A stretch of DNA of 64,000 nucleotides, taken from the NCBI GenBank assembly GCA_937924525.1, contig CALDSU010000013.1, positions 1 to 64,000 on the forward strand. The letters are read 5' to 3'. A model generated the notes under the pieces. That model saw only the letters and a program-made list of their open reading frames with translations, made no database searches and was not told the origin of the DNA. Made by a program: the position numbers and the translations under genes. Below, in pieces: positions 43,716 to 52,269 of this stretch (position 1 is its first letter; each line of letters starts with the position of its first letter). The DNA is from an uncultured Bryobacteraceae bacterium (GTDB lineage Bacteria; Acidobacteriota; Terriglobia; Bryobacterales; Bryobacteraceae).

Positions 43716-44249
43716 ATGAATCTCACCATCTCCGCGCTTTCGTTGCTGCTCGCCGCCGCGTCCGCGCTGCTGGCGCAGGCGCCTCCTAAGACGCACCTGA
43801 AGACCGGCGACCTGGCGCCGGACTTCACCCTCCCATCGACCGAGGGTAAGCCGGTCAAGCTGTCTGACTTCCGCGGCCGGAAGAACGTGGTGCTAGCCTT
43901 TTTCCCCGCGGCGTTCACCGGTGGTTGCACCAAGGAGATGCAGGCCTACCAGTTGGATTTGGCGCGATTTGAGAACGCCGACACGCAGGTGTTTGGCGTG
44001 AGCACCGATAACGTGCCCTCCCAGAAACGCTTCGCGGAGGATCTGAAGCTGACCTTCCCGATCCTGAGCGATTTCGTGACGCGGCAGGTGTCGAAAGACT
44101 ATGGAATTTTGATCGCCGAGCGGGGGCTGGCCAACCGGGCCACATTCGTGATCGACAAGGAAGGGCGCATTCAACATATCGAAGAGGGCAGTTCCGCGAT
44201 CGATATCACCGGCGCGGCCACCGCGTGCAGCCGCCTCAAAGGACGCTGA
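43716..44249 (+). CDS. Exported peroxiredoxin (AhpC/TSA, BCP-like)
   Basis: The 177-residue protein reduces peroxides. It has a signal peptide (cut near ALLAQ), so it acts in the periplasm. The peroxidatic Cys71 lies in the motif [12 protein letters not shown]. No clear BCP-type resolving Cys five residues later is present; a second Cys occurs only near the C-terminus (ATACSRL), so the mechanism may be 1-Cys or atypical 2-Cys. Start ATG 43716. Confidence 0.88.
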   Translation: MNLTISALSLLLAAASALLAQAPPKTHLKTGDLAPDFTLPSTEGKPVKLSDFRGRKNVVLAFFPAAFTGGCTKEMQAYQLDLARFENADTQVFGVSTDNVPSQKRFAEDLKLTFPILSDFVTRQVSKDYGILIAERGLANRATFVIDKEGRIQHIEEGSSAIDITGAATACSRLKGR

Positions 44250-44345
44250 ACCGCCGCGCCCGGGGGCCGTCGCGCGAGGCGCGATGCGGGCGGTACGGGC
44301 CGGCAGGTTGACAAAGCCCTCCACCTCCGCGGATAATCGCGCCCG

Positions 44346-44711
44346 ATGCACCGTGCGCGCTTCAGCCTCTATTACGTAGTCGCCTACCTGTTGACGGCCG
44401 GCTTCGGGCTGCTGTTGGCGCCCGCCGCGTTCTTGCGGCTGATGTTTTCGGCCGGTGATTACGGCGATATCTTTCCGCGTTTCGCGGGCAGTTTGTTGCT
44501 GGGGCTGGCCCTGGTGGTGATCCGTCTCATTCAGTTCCGCGCTGAGGCGCTGTATGCCACTACGCTGTGGATCCGCGCTCTGATCGCCGCGACGCTGCTG
44601 TGGCTGTACGCCCGCAGCGGCGACCCGTTCTTCGCCGTGGTGCTGGGGATCGTCGGCGCGGGCATGCTGTTTACCGGCTGGTCGCTGTGGCGCGACCGAC
44701 GCGGCGCGTAA
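44346..44711 (+). CDS. Small four-helix membrane protein
   Basis: A 121-residue integral membrane protein with four predicted helices (YYVVAYLLTAGFGLLLAP, FAGSLLLGLALVVIRLI, TLWIRALIAATLLWLYA and FAVVLGIVGAGMLFTGW). It resembles small DoxX-like or DUF4345-like membrane proteins but no firm assignment is possible. It converges with the lipoprotein gene at 44712 with no gap: their stop codons are adjacent. Confidence 0.65.
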   Translation: MHRARFSLYYVVAYLLTAGFGLLLAPAAFLRLMFSAGDYGDIFPRFAGSLLLGLALVVIRLIQFRAEALYATTLWIRALIAATLLWLYARSGDPFFAVVLGIVGAGMLFTGWSLWRDRRGA

Positions 44712-45350
44712 TCATTTCACACGCACCGTCAGGGACTGGCGCGCCGCGCGTTCTCCTTCCCGCGCGATCAGGACGTACTCGGTGGTCTGCCGCGGCAAGA
44801 CGGTATAGCAGCCGACGCGTGCGCCTCCCAGGTTAATGTTGCCCGGCTGAAGTTCCACGCGCTCGCCATCTACCTGGAAACACAGCATGACCGACTGGCC
44901 CGCCTCGATCTCCGCCGGGTTCGCGGTGAAGGAATGGATGCGGGGACCCGCCGGCGCGGATTCCGCCGGCACGGTCTCGCCGCCGGACCGCGGCGCGGCC
45001 GGCCCCGCCCGGACCTGCACCCGCACGGACCGCCGCACTTCGCTCCCCCCGCCCGTGGCGATCAGCGTGTATTCGGTATCCCGCCGGGGCGTGACCGGAA
45101 CGCAGCGGCTGAACGCGGGCTGGATGGGTTCCACCTCCGGCTCCAACCGCACCTCGTTGGCGTTCTCGACGCCGTAGCACACCGACGCGGACTGGCCTGG
45201 AGCCACGATGCTCGGCGCCGCATAGAACTGCAAGATGCGCACCGGCGCCGCTTCCGTCTTCGGGGCGGCCGGCCCCTCTGCCGGCGGCGCGGGCGGAGAA
45301 CCGCACCCTGAGAGCACCAGCAGAACCGGGAGCGCCGCCAGATCGCGCAT
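44712..45350 (-). CDS. Lipoprotein with two Ig-like repeats
   Basis: The 212-residue protein has a lipobox (LLVLSGC) and two repeats of about 75 residues, each with the pattern ILQFYAAPSIVAPGQSASVCY or IHSFTANPAEIEAGQSVMLCF, then a conserved TEYTLIATGG / TEYVLIAREG strand. Each repeat has two Cys that may form a disulfide. This is a beta-sandwich module seen in acidobacterial surface proteins. Role unknown. Confidence 0.7.
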   Translation of the reverse strand: MRDLAALPVLLVLSGCGSPPAPPAEGPAAPKTEAAPVRILQFYAAPSIVAPGQSASVCYGVENANEVRLEPEVEPIQPAFSRCVPVTPRRDTEYTLIATGGGSEVRRSVRVQVRAGPAAPRSGGETVPAESAPAGPRIHSFTANPAEIEAGQSVMLCFQVDGERVELQPGNINLGGARVGCYTVLPRQTTEYVLIAREGERAARQSLTVRVK

Positions 45351-45547
45351 GCCTTTCTCAGCCTAGCAGGAACGCGCCGGTCCAGGGCGCTCGCTCCGAG
45401 CCCCGAGCGGAAAGCGAGTGGGCCAGGCGGTGCGGCTGCATCCGGTCCGCTCCCTGCCGGTTGCGGCTCGGCGGTCGTGGCTTCGCACGCCGCTCGCGCA
45501 CGCCGCCCTGCTACCCTCGGCAGAAGCGAGAGAAAGTAACCGACCGC

Positions 45548-46858
45548 ATGACGATGACATCGGAAACCGTGGCGGCGGCGATTGCCGCCTGGTCCGGGCT
45601 CAGCGAAGCCGAACAGGCGCGCGTGTTCCGGGCCTTCAAGCGTGACGAGCGCGAGCAACTATTCCTGGGCTTGAGGGCGGCGGAACAGGCGGTGCTCCTG
45701 CTCCGGATGCCCGTCCACGAAAGGCTCACTTATTTCCGGGTCTTGCCCCCCGACGACGCGGCGGACGTCGTTCAGCAGGCGCCCGCCGAGGAGCGCCCGC
45801 GACTGCTCGAACTGCTGGACGACGTGGCCCGTGCGGAGGTGAAGGCTCTGCTGGCCTACGCCGAAGACGACGCCGGCGGCTTGATGAACCCGCGCTTTGC
45901 CCGATTGCGCCCCGAGATGACGGTGGATGAGGCCATTTCCTACTTGCGGTTGCAGTCCCGCCGGATGGAGACCGTGTACTACGCCTACGTGCTGGACGCT
46001 GAACAGCGGCTTCAGGGCGTGGTCTCGTTTCGGGACTTGTTCACGGCGGACGGGCGGGCGCTGGTATCCCAGGTCATGAATCCGCATGTCATCTCCGTCG
46101 GGGAACAGACCGACCAGGAAGAAGTCGCCCGGCTGTTCGCCAGCGAAGACCTTTCGGCGATTCCGGTCGTCGACGAGGCCGGGAGGATGAAAGGAATTGT
46201 GACGGTCGACGACATCGTAGACGTAGTCCAGGAGGAAGCGACCGAGGACATCCAGAAGTTCGGCGGTATGGAAGCCCTGGACGATCCCTACTTGGAGACC
46301 GGATTCTGGCAGATGGTGCGCAAGCGGGGAGGCTGGCTGGCCGCGCTCTTCCTGGGAGAGATGCTGACGGCCACCGCGATGAGCCACTACGAGGAGGAAA
46401 TCGCCCGGGCGGTGGTGCTCGCGGTGTTCATCCCGCTCATTATCAGCAGCGGCGGGAATTCCGGCTCGCAGGCCTCCACGCTGATTGTCCGGGCGATGGC
46501 TCTGGCCGAAGTCAGACTGCGTGACTGGTGGAAGGTGGCGCGGCGCGAAGTCGCCAGCGGCCTGGCGCTGGGCGGTCTGCTGGCGTCGATCGGGTTCCTC
46601 CGCATTCTGGTGTGGCAGGCGGTCGGCCAAACATACGGAGAGCACTACCTGCTGATTGGCGCCACCGTGGCGCTCAGTCTGGTGGGCGTAGTGCTGTTTG
46701 GCACGCTGGCGGGGTCGATGCTGCCCTTTGTGCTCCGGCGGGTGGGATTTGACCCGGCAAGCGCGTCAGCGCCTTTTGTAGCCACGATGGTGGACGTCAC
46801 CGGTCTGGTCATCTACTTTACAACGGCCAATCTCATCCTGCGCGGAACCCTGCTGTAG
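45548..46858 (+). CDS. mgtE: Magnesium transporter MgtE
   Basis: The 436-residue protein has the full MgtE layout: an N-domain (residues 1-120), paired CBS domains at about 125-245 (VVSFRDLF, AIPVVDEAGRMKGIVTVDDI), and five membrane helices with the signature IISSGGNSGSQASTLIVRAMA, the selectivity region for Mg2+. It is a homodimeric, Mg2+-gated inner-membrane channel. The start is ATG 45548; the 197-base GC-rich leader shows no riboswitch I can recognise. Confidence 0.93.
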   Translation: MTMTSETVAAAIAAWSGLSEAEQARVFRAFKRDEREQLFLGLRAAEQAVLLLRMPVHERLTYFRVLPPDDAADVVQQAPAEERPRLLELLDDVARAEVKALLAYAEDDAGGLMNPRFARLRPEMTVDEAISYLRLQSRRMETVYYAYVLDAEQRLQGVVSFRDLFTADGRALVSQVMNPHVISVGEQTDQEEVARLFASEDLSAIPVVDEAGRMKGIVTVDDIVDVVQEEATEDIQKFGGMEALDDPYLETGFWQMVRKRGGWLAALFLGEMLTATAMSHYEEEIARAVVLAVFIPLIISSGGNSGSQASTLIVRAMALAEVRLRDWWKVARREVASGLALGGLLASIGFLRILVWQAVGQTYGEHYLLIGATVALSLVGVVLFGTLAGSMLPFVLRRVGFDPASASAPFVATMVDVTGLVIYFTTANLILRGTLL

Positions 46859-46878
46859 GGCGCGATGGCGGGCAGGGG

Positions 46879-48228
46879 CTACGGCGGCGGAGCAGAGCCC
46901 GCAGGGCGCCATCCGCCGGTATTCGACGGAGGATCCGCGCCGGCCTCGTTCTGATTCCCGGAGGGTCCCTGCCTCGGTTCTCCCACCCGGCGCCATCCCG
47001 GCGGGGATGACGGGGCCGGAGCCGATGGGGAACTGCCGGTGGCGCGGGGATAGTTTTCCTCGGGCGTCGGCCGCAGAATCACCGGCCCGCCGCCGGCATC
47101 CGGCGCCGGCCTGCGGCGAATCAGAACCGGCCGGTCCGGTTCCTCCGCGGATGCTTCGTCGCCCGCCGCTGCGGACGGGTCGGGGCGGCGCTCGGACACC
47201 AAGGGCGCCTCCCCCGGCGCAGCCGGCACGAAGCCTTGCGGCACCACGTACATCCGCCGGTAGCGAACTTCGGCGTTCGGGTAGCGGCGGCGGGCGTTCG
47301 CCGCCAGGTCTACTTCGATCGTCCTTTCCTGGCCGGCGCGCGCGCCTTCCGGCACCTGGAAGTAGAGGGCGTAGCGCTGGCGGATCCGGGAAAGAGTGGT
47401 TTCCAGGGCTGAAGCATCCTCGACCCGCAGGCTGTCGCCGCCGCTGCGGCGCGCGATCTCCTCGGTTCCCGCCGATTGCGTGCGCGAAACCGTGCCTCCG
47501 GGGAATCGGCCGCGTCGGCCAAGGATAACCCCGCCGAGCGGACCCGACGGCCACGAGCCGCCATGCGTGCCCCGGCCAAAGCCCATCGCGTCCGGCGCAA
47601 TCAGCGCGTTCAGCACCGTATCGGCGCGGGCCAGCGCCCGGCCAACCCCGTCCTCATCCCGGCGAAACTCAGTCTGATCGTCGGTCAGGATGACGATGGC
47701 GCGGCGGGCATCGGGCCGGGCCTCCCGCGCGACGAATTGAATGGCGTTGTGAAGCGCCCGCGTAATGTCCGTGCCGCCGTTGAAATCCTCTTCGGCGAGC
47801 AGTTCTTCCATCCCCTGCTGGACCACGCGGCGGCTCGCGCGAAACGGCAGGCGGATACGGGTGGCGCGGTCGAACACCATGATGGCGACGCGGTCGTTCC
47901 GACCCAGCACCTCGAGTGCGCTCTGCGCGCCGTCGGCGACCCGCCGCACGTGCGGACGCATGCTGCCGCTCACGTCCAGCAGCAGCAGGACGTCGACGGG
48001 CATCTCTTCCCGGGAAAAGTTGCGGATGGGTTGGGAGCGGCCTTCCTCACGCAGCAGGAAATCCTCCGCGCGCAGCGTGGTCACCGCCCGCGACCCGTGG
48101 TCGAGCACGGTGGCGTCGACCCGGACCAGCGATACATCCGTCCGGAAAACGACCGGTTCCTCCGCGGCGGCCGGCAAGAACCAGCCGCCCGCCAGACCGA
48201 TCCACATCCAGTGCACAGGGCGGGCCAT
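46879..48228 (-). CDS. VWFA-related domain protein of acidobacterial type
   Basis: The 449-residue exported protein has a signal peptide and then the acidobacterial VWFA module: VVFRTDVSLVRVDATVLD near 27-44, a complete MIDAS motif DVSGS near 85-89, and TDITRALHNAI completing the metal site. The last 110 residues are Pro/Arg-rich and probably disordered. Such proteins are abundant in Acidobacteria genomes; they probably bind other envelope proteins through the metal site. The gene converges with mgtE. Confidence 0.88.
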   Translation of the reverse strand: MARPVHWMWIGLAGGWFLPAAAEEPVVFRTDVSLVRVDATVLDHGSRAVTTLRAEDFLLREEGRSQPIRNFSREEMPVDVLLLLDVSGSMRPHVRRVADGAQSALEVLGRNDRVAIMVFDRATRIRLPFRASRRVVQQGMEELLAEEDFNGGTDITRALHNAIQFVAREARPDARRAIVILTDDQTEFRRDEDGVGRALARADTVLNALIAPDAMGFGRGTHGGSWPSGPLGGVILGRRGRFPGGTVSRTQSAGTEEIARRSGGDSLRVEDASALETTLSRIRQRYALYFQVPEGARAGQERTIEVDLAANARRRYPNAEVRYRRMYVVPQGFVPAAPGEAPLVSERRPDPSAAAGDEASAEEPDRPVLIRRRPAPDAGGGPVILRPTPEENYPRATGSSPSAPAPSSPPGWRRVGEPRQGPSGNQNEAGADPPSNTGGWRPAGSAPPP

Positions 48229-48334
48229 CCCCTCTCCTTATCGGGAACCCGGCGGCGGAGGTTGTCCTCCGCTCACCTTTGGTACGCGGCGGCCCATGTT
48301 CCCGTTACAGCGAACCGGCCCGCCGTCCGGGCCC

Positions 48335-48880
48335 TCAGCGGTACGTCTTGTCGTCCACGCCGGTCAACTCCACGTCGTCTCCGAACACCCCCAGGGTCAG
48401 GATGGCGAACGTGAACACCGGGTTACCCGGTTCCAGGTGGCCGCCAAACGCCCGCTCGGCGTTCACCAGCGTCATGTGCGCGTGCACCCGCCCGTCGATC
48501 ACATACCCGTTCATGCTCACCAGATCGGCGGGCGCGGTCGGGTCCTTCGTGTAGATGTTCCGGGAAGGAAAATCCCGGTTGGACACCGAGTGTACGTGAT
48601 AATTGCGCACCGAGCCCGCGCCGGCCAGAATCACCGCATTCCGGATCCGGTGCTCCTTCACCATCCGCTCCAAGCCGCCCAGCAGATCGGTCTGATGCTT
48701 GAAGCGCAACACCACAATGCGTTCAAACTGGCCGGAGATCGCGTAGACCTCCGGCACCTTTTCGCTGAGCGGTTTGCTGTCGTCATGCGGCGTGGTGGCC
48801 TTGGTGACCTCCGTTCGCGTCACCTGGGCGGGCAGGGAACAAGCGGCAAGGAGCCAGGGCAGCAGGCGTAGTTTGAGCAT
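48335..48880 (-). CDS. Exported PPC (DUF296) domain protein
   Basis: The 181-residue protein begins with a signal peptide (LLPWLLAACSLPAQ) and contains a PPC/DUF296 domain: GAGSVRNYHVHSV, GRVHAHMTLVNAERAFGGHLEPG, then ELTGVDD. The conserved His residues (HVH and HAH) and FGGHL match the bacterial PPC metal-binding pattern. PPC domains are best known as trimers in AT-hook plant proteins and as cytoplasmic bacterial proteins; secretion is unusual. Start ATG 48880; a longer upstream frame is rejected. Confidence 0.8.
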   Translation of the reverse strand: MLKLRLLPWLLAACSLPAQVTRTEVTKATTPHDDSKPLSEKVPEVYAISGQFERIVVLRFKHQTDLLGGLERMVKEHRIRNAVILAGAGSVRNYHVHSVSNRDFPSRNIYTKDPTAPADLVSMNGYVIDGRVHAHMTLVNAERAFGGHLEPGNPVFTFAILTLGVFGDDVELTGVDDKTYR

Positions 48881-48900
48881 GAGGTTTCGTTCCGATAGAC

Positions 48901-49448
48901 TTACGATAGCGCGCGCCCGCCGCCGTCGCGGGGCGGGAGCGTCCACAGGCGAAGGGTCATCGCCGCGAGCGCCAGCAGACGAAACACCTCCACCGACGAA
49001 TAGACCGCGTGCAGCGTCCAGAAACGCTCGCGCGCGGGCGCCGGCGTGGTGACGAAATCAATCAGGCGCCCCAAGCGCACCACCTCCGGGGTAATCAGCC
49101 AGAGTTGCGCGATCGCGAGCGCGGTCAACAAGACGCAGGACCAAGCCAGCCACCGCACGCGAGGCTGGAAGCGGATCCAGAGTGCCGCCAAGGCCACACC
49201 CAGGCAGATCTGCGCGAGTTCCCAGCGTTCAAAGGAGAAGCGGTTTCACTCAGAAGCCTGATAGCGCGGCAGCAGGCGGACGGTTTCCCGCCCGTGCTGC
49301 GCCAGCAGTTCCGCTACCGGGGCCGGCGGCGTCGCCAGCACTTGCTCCACCCCGCGAAAATTATGGGTAGCGACCCAGGCCCTAAACAAACTCCCCCCAG
49401 CCAGCACCCCAAGACCGTGGAGGCGACGCGGCGCGTGTCCAGTTTCAC
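48901..49448 (-). pseudogene. Disrupted membrane protein gene (frameshift and nonsense)
   Basis: Pieces of one membrane protein lie in two frames. From GTG 49448 the frame gives a first helix ending LGCWLGG. A one-base deletion in a G run near 49400 then shifts reading to the frame that continues SLFRAWVATHNFRGVEQVL and LLAQHGRETVRLLPRYQASE. This frame hits TGA at 49246-49248 and resumes without a shift as NRFSFERWELAQICLGVALAA, followed by two more helices. The whole reads as one DUF4149-like three- or four-helix protein with two lesions. Sequencing error in the G run could explain one lesion but not the TGA. Confidence 0.65.
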
Positions 49449-49626
49449 CGAGTTCGAGTGTACCAACCCGCGCCGCCGGTCCGTAACCTCTTTCCACCCG
49501 GCCGCATCTGTCCGGTGACGGCCGCGACGGCCCGCCGGGGTGGCGAAGGCCGAGGCTGTTTATGTAAGATCGAGGGCAAGGCTGATCGCCGAGATAAAGT
49601 TTCCGATCAGGTGGAGAACCAAGACT

Positions 49627-49830
49627 ATGATGAAGTTTGTTTTACCTCTGGCCCTTTTGATGGGAGGAGCGTTTTTGACCTCCGTGACCTCTTACGCAAA
49701 GCCGGAGTTTACGAAGAAAGAAAAGAAACCCTGCGTAACTTGCCACGTCAGCGCGAAGTCGAAGGAGTTGAACGACACGGGCAAGTGCTACGACAAGTCG
49801 AAGTCATTGAAGGATTGTCCCACCAGTTAG
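49627..49830 (+). CDS. Small periplasmic CXXCH protein
   Basis: A 67-residue protein with a signal peptide (MMKFVLPLALLMGGAF) and one heme-attachment motif, CVTCH (Cys36, Cys39, His40), in a lysine-rich body, with two further Cys near the C-terminus (GKCYDKSKSLKDC). It could be a minimal monoheme c-type cytochrome, though no distal Met or His ligand is obvious. GGTGGAG lies about 12 bases before the first ATG; a second ATG follows directly. A terminator follows. Confidence 0.65.
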   Translation: MMKFVLPLALLMGGAFLTSVTSYAKPEFTKKEKKPCVTCHVSAKSKELNDTGKCYDKSKSLKDCPTS

Positions 49831-49848
49831 CTTCCCTGTGAGGCCGGC

Positions 49849-49895
49849 CGCGAACGGGAGCGCCGTATCCGGCTGCTTCCGTTCGCGTTTTCGTC
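49849..49895 (+). terminator. Intrinsic terminator before argS
   Basis: Arms CGCGAACGG (49849-49857) and CCGTTCGCG (49879-49887) pair perfectly, with inner pairing of GAGC to GCTT, and are followed by TTTTCGTCTT. It closes the small CXXCH gene 18 bases after its stop. Confidence 0.8.
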
Positions 49896-49905
49896 TTCTC
49901 CCGGC

Positions 49906-49914
49906 TGGTATACT
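49906..49914 (+). promoter_or_regulatory. Extended -10 promoter for argS
   Basis: TGGTATACT forms an extended -10 element ending 9 bases before the argS GTG at 49924. The predicted transcription start is then only a few bases before the start codon, and no ribosome-binding site is seen, so the transcript may be nearly leaderless. Confidence 0.5.
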
Positions 49915-49923
49915 GGCGAGTTC

Positions 49924-51867
49924 GTGTTCCTTCAATTTGAACGCCGCGTTCAGCAGGCTTTTCAATCCCATCTTGCGATCCGGTACGGTTTGGATGTTCC
50001 CGTCCTCGTGGAGCAGCCCAAGCAGCCGGAGTTCGGCGAGCTGGCTCTGCCCGCCGCCTTTCAACTGGCCAAGCTGCTGAAGCAATCCCCGAAGAAGATC
50101 GCCGCGGAGATCTGCGCGGAGATCGGTCCGGTGGCGGGGGTGCGGGCGCTGGAAGTGGCCGGCAACGGCTACATCAACGTGCGCCTGGACCGGGGTGCGT
50201 ACGCCGCGGCGCTGCTCGCCGGCGGCGAGGAGACGCCCGCCGCCGCCGCGGGCGAAAAGGTCATCGTCGAACACACCAACATCAATCCGAACAAGGCCGC
50301 GCACATCGGGCACCTCCGCAACACGGCCCTCGGCGACACGTTCGTGCGCATGCTGCGGGCGCGTGGATTCCGGGTGGAAGTGCAAAACTACATCGACAAC
50401 ACGGGCGTGCAGGTGGCGGACGTGGTGGTGGGGTTTCACTTCCTGGAGCAGAAATCCCCGGAAGAAGTCAGAGAACTGGCGGGACGGCCGCGCTTCGACT
50501 ACTACTGCTGGGATCTTTACGCGCGGACCTCGCAGCATTTCAAAGATCACCCCGAGACCGTGAAATGGCGGGCCGAAACACTGCACGCCATCGAAGCCAA
50601 CGAAGGGCCGCTCGCCGAACTGGGCCACGTGGTCGCCGACGCGATCGTGGAATGCCACCTCGACACCATGCTGCGGCTCGGCGTCGAGTACGACGTGCTG
50701 CCGCGCGAAAGCGAAATCCTGCAGCTCGAGTTCTGGGCTTCAGCCTTTACCCAATTGCGGGCGCGCGGCGCGGTGCATTTGGAGACCGCAGGCAAGAACG
50801 CGGGCTGCTGGGTGATGCGCGCGGCAGCGTTTTCCGACTCCACCGAGGACGACAAGGTGATTGTCCGTTCCAACGGCACCGTCACCTACGTCGGCAAGGA
50901 CATCGCTTACCAGCTTTGGAAATTCGGGCTGCTCGGCAAGGATTTTTACTACCGGCCTTTGCGCACTTACGCGAGCGGGCATACCGTGTGGGTCTCCTCG
51001 AGCGAGCCGCAACCGCCCGGCGCCCCGGCGTTCGGGGGCGGCAGCCGCGTCTATAACGTCATCGACGTGCGGCAGTCGTTCTTGCAGGAGGTGGTGGCGG
51101 CGGGACTGCGGGCGCTCGGCTATACCGAACAGGCCGAGCGCTCGATCCATTTCGCTTACGAAATGGTGGCGCTCTCGCCCCGCTGTTGCGCCGAACTCGG
51201 CATCGCGCTGTCGGAAGAAGACCAGCGGCGGCCTTATGTGGAGGTCTCCGGCCGCAAGGGGTTGGGCGTCAAGGCGGACGACCTGATCGACCGGCTGGTG
51301 GAAGACGCTTACGCCGAGGTGGTCTCCCGCCACCCTGACCGCCCGGACGCGGAACGCCGGACGGTCGCCTCCCAGATCGCGATTGGCGCGCTGCGCTATT
51401 TTCTGCTCAAGTTCACGCGCAACACCGTAATCGCGTTTGACTTCCAAGAGGCGCTGAGCTTCGAGGGAGAAACCGGTCCCTACGTACAGTACGCCGCGGT
51501 GCGCGCGCGGAACATTCTCCGCAAGCTCGAGGAGCGCGGCGAAACTCCGCCGGATTTTGCGCAGGAGTTGGACGCGGCGGCGATGGCCCGCCAGCTCGCC
51601 GCGGAAGACTTCTGGCAGGTGCTGCTGGCCGCGTCCAAGGCGGATACGGCGGTCGAGCGCGCCGTGGCCAGCGGCGAACCCGCCCACATCGCCAAGTACG
51701 CGTTTCAACTGGCGCAGGGCTTCAACAATTTTTATCACCAGCACCACATCCTCACCGAAGAGGACCGCGGCCGGCGGGTGTTCCTGTTGTGGATGACGGC
51801 GTTCTTCCGCAATCAGCTCGAGCGGACGCTGGGCATCCTGGGCATTCAAGTGCCCGAGTACATGTAA
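49924..51867 (+). CDS. argS: Arginyl-tRNA synthetase
   Basis: The 647-residue class I synthetase charges tRNA-Arg. It has the N-terminal Add1-type domain (GELALPAAFQLAK), the HIGH motif (AAHIGHLRNTALGD, residues 127-130), GRKGLGVKADDLID in the KMSKS-like region, and the C-terminal anticodon-binding DALR domain ending VPEYM. The start GTG 49924 has no Shine-Dalgarno sequence and sits just after an extended -10 element. The KMSKS lysine region (SGRKGLGVKADD) is degenerate, as in many ArgRS. Confidence 0.94.
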   Translation: MFLQFERRVQQAFQSHLAIRYGLDVPVLVEQPKQPEFGELALPAAFQLAKLLKQSPKKIAAEICAEIGPVAGVRALEVAGNGYINVRLDRGAYAAALLAGGEETPAAAAGEKVIVEHTNINPNKAAHIGHLRNTALGDTFVRMLRARGFRVEVQNYIDNTGVQVADVVVGFHFLEQKSPEEVRELAGRPRFDYYCWDLYARTSQHFKDHPETVKWRAETLHAIEANEGPLAELGHVVADAIVECHLDTMLRLGVEYDVLPRESEILQLEFWASAFTQLRARGAVHLETAGKNAGCWVMRAAAFSDSTEDDKVIVRSNGTVTYVGKDIAYQLWKFGLLGKDFYYRPLRTYASGHTVWVSSSEPQPPGAPAFGGGSRVYNVIDVRQSFLQEVVAAGLRALGYTEQAERSIHFAYEMVALSPRCCAELGIALSEEDQRRPYVEVSGRKGLGVKADDLIDRLVEDAYAEVVSRHPDRPDAERRTVASQIAIGALRYFLLKFTRNTVIAFDFQEALSFEGETGPYVQYAAVRARNILRKLEERGETPPDFAQELDAAAMARQLAAEDFWQVLLAASKADTAVERAVASGEPAHIAKYAFQLAQGFNNFYHQHHILTEEDRGRRVFLLWMTAFFRNQLERTLGILGIQVPEYM

Positions 51868-52190
51868 TCAGACCCGGGCGCACGGCCCGCTGGCTGGCCA
51901 CCAGACCCGCCGGCGCCGGATCGCGCGCCAGGTGGGTGAACTCGCGCGGGTCGCGCAGCTCGTCGTAGAGATCCTCGTCCGGATAGAGTCCCTCCCAGGC
52001 CCGGCGACCTCACCAGGGGACGCCCGTAGCAGCCCCGCGTGTAGCTGAGGTCGTGGCAAGCCATGAATAGGATATTCGGGCGCGGCGGCGCGGTCTTGCG
52101 TGCCACGGCCAGAATGGGCGCGGCGAACGGCCCCCAGCGCCGCGCCCGCGGGCCGCACCCGGATGACGGCGCCGGTGGCGCGGTGCTATA
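51868..52190 (-). pseudogene. Sulfatase remnant with deleted centre
   Basis: The minus strand holds the N-terminal part of a sulfatase (ARRWGPFAAPILAVARK signal-like, then RPNILFMACHDLSYTRGCYG with the metal-binding PNIL block), joined in a different frame to a typical sulfatase C-terminus (EGLYPDEDLYDELRDPREF and THLARDPAPAGLVASQRAV, as in ELYDLxxDPxExxNLA). The roughly 350 residues between, including the CxPSR active site, are missing. This is an internal deletion pseudogene ending one base after the argS stop. Confidence 0.75.
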
Positions 52191-52269
52191 CAAAGTCGAG
52201 CGGAGCGGAGCGGAGAACCGGCGCCGGCGGGGTCCGGATTTGCCTACTGGCGGGTGAGAGTGCGATCGC

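Noticed and set aside
45351-45547. Mg-sensing riboswitch upstream of mgtE
   Set aside because: The leader is GC-rich and could fold, but no M-box core sequence could be recognised.
49246-49248. TGA as a selenocysteine or recoding site
   Set aside because: The SelA-like gene in the window made this tempting, but the aligned position is not Cys-like, a frameshift occurs in the same gene and no SECIS-like hairpin is evident.
52195-52215. Short GCGGA tandem repeat before the OLD-like gene
   Set aside because: Only about three imperfect 5-base units; too small to interpret.
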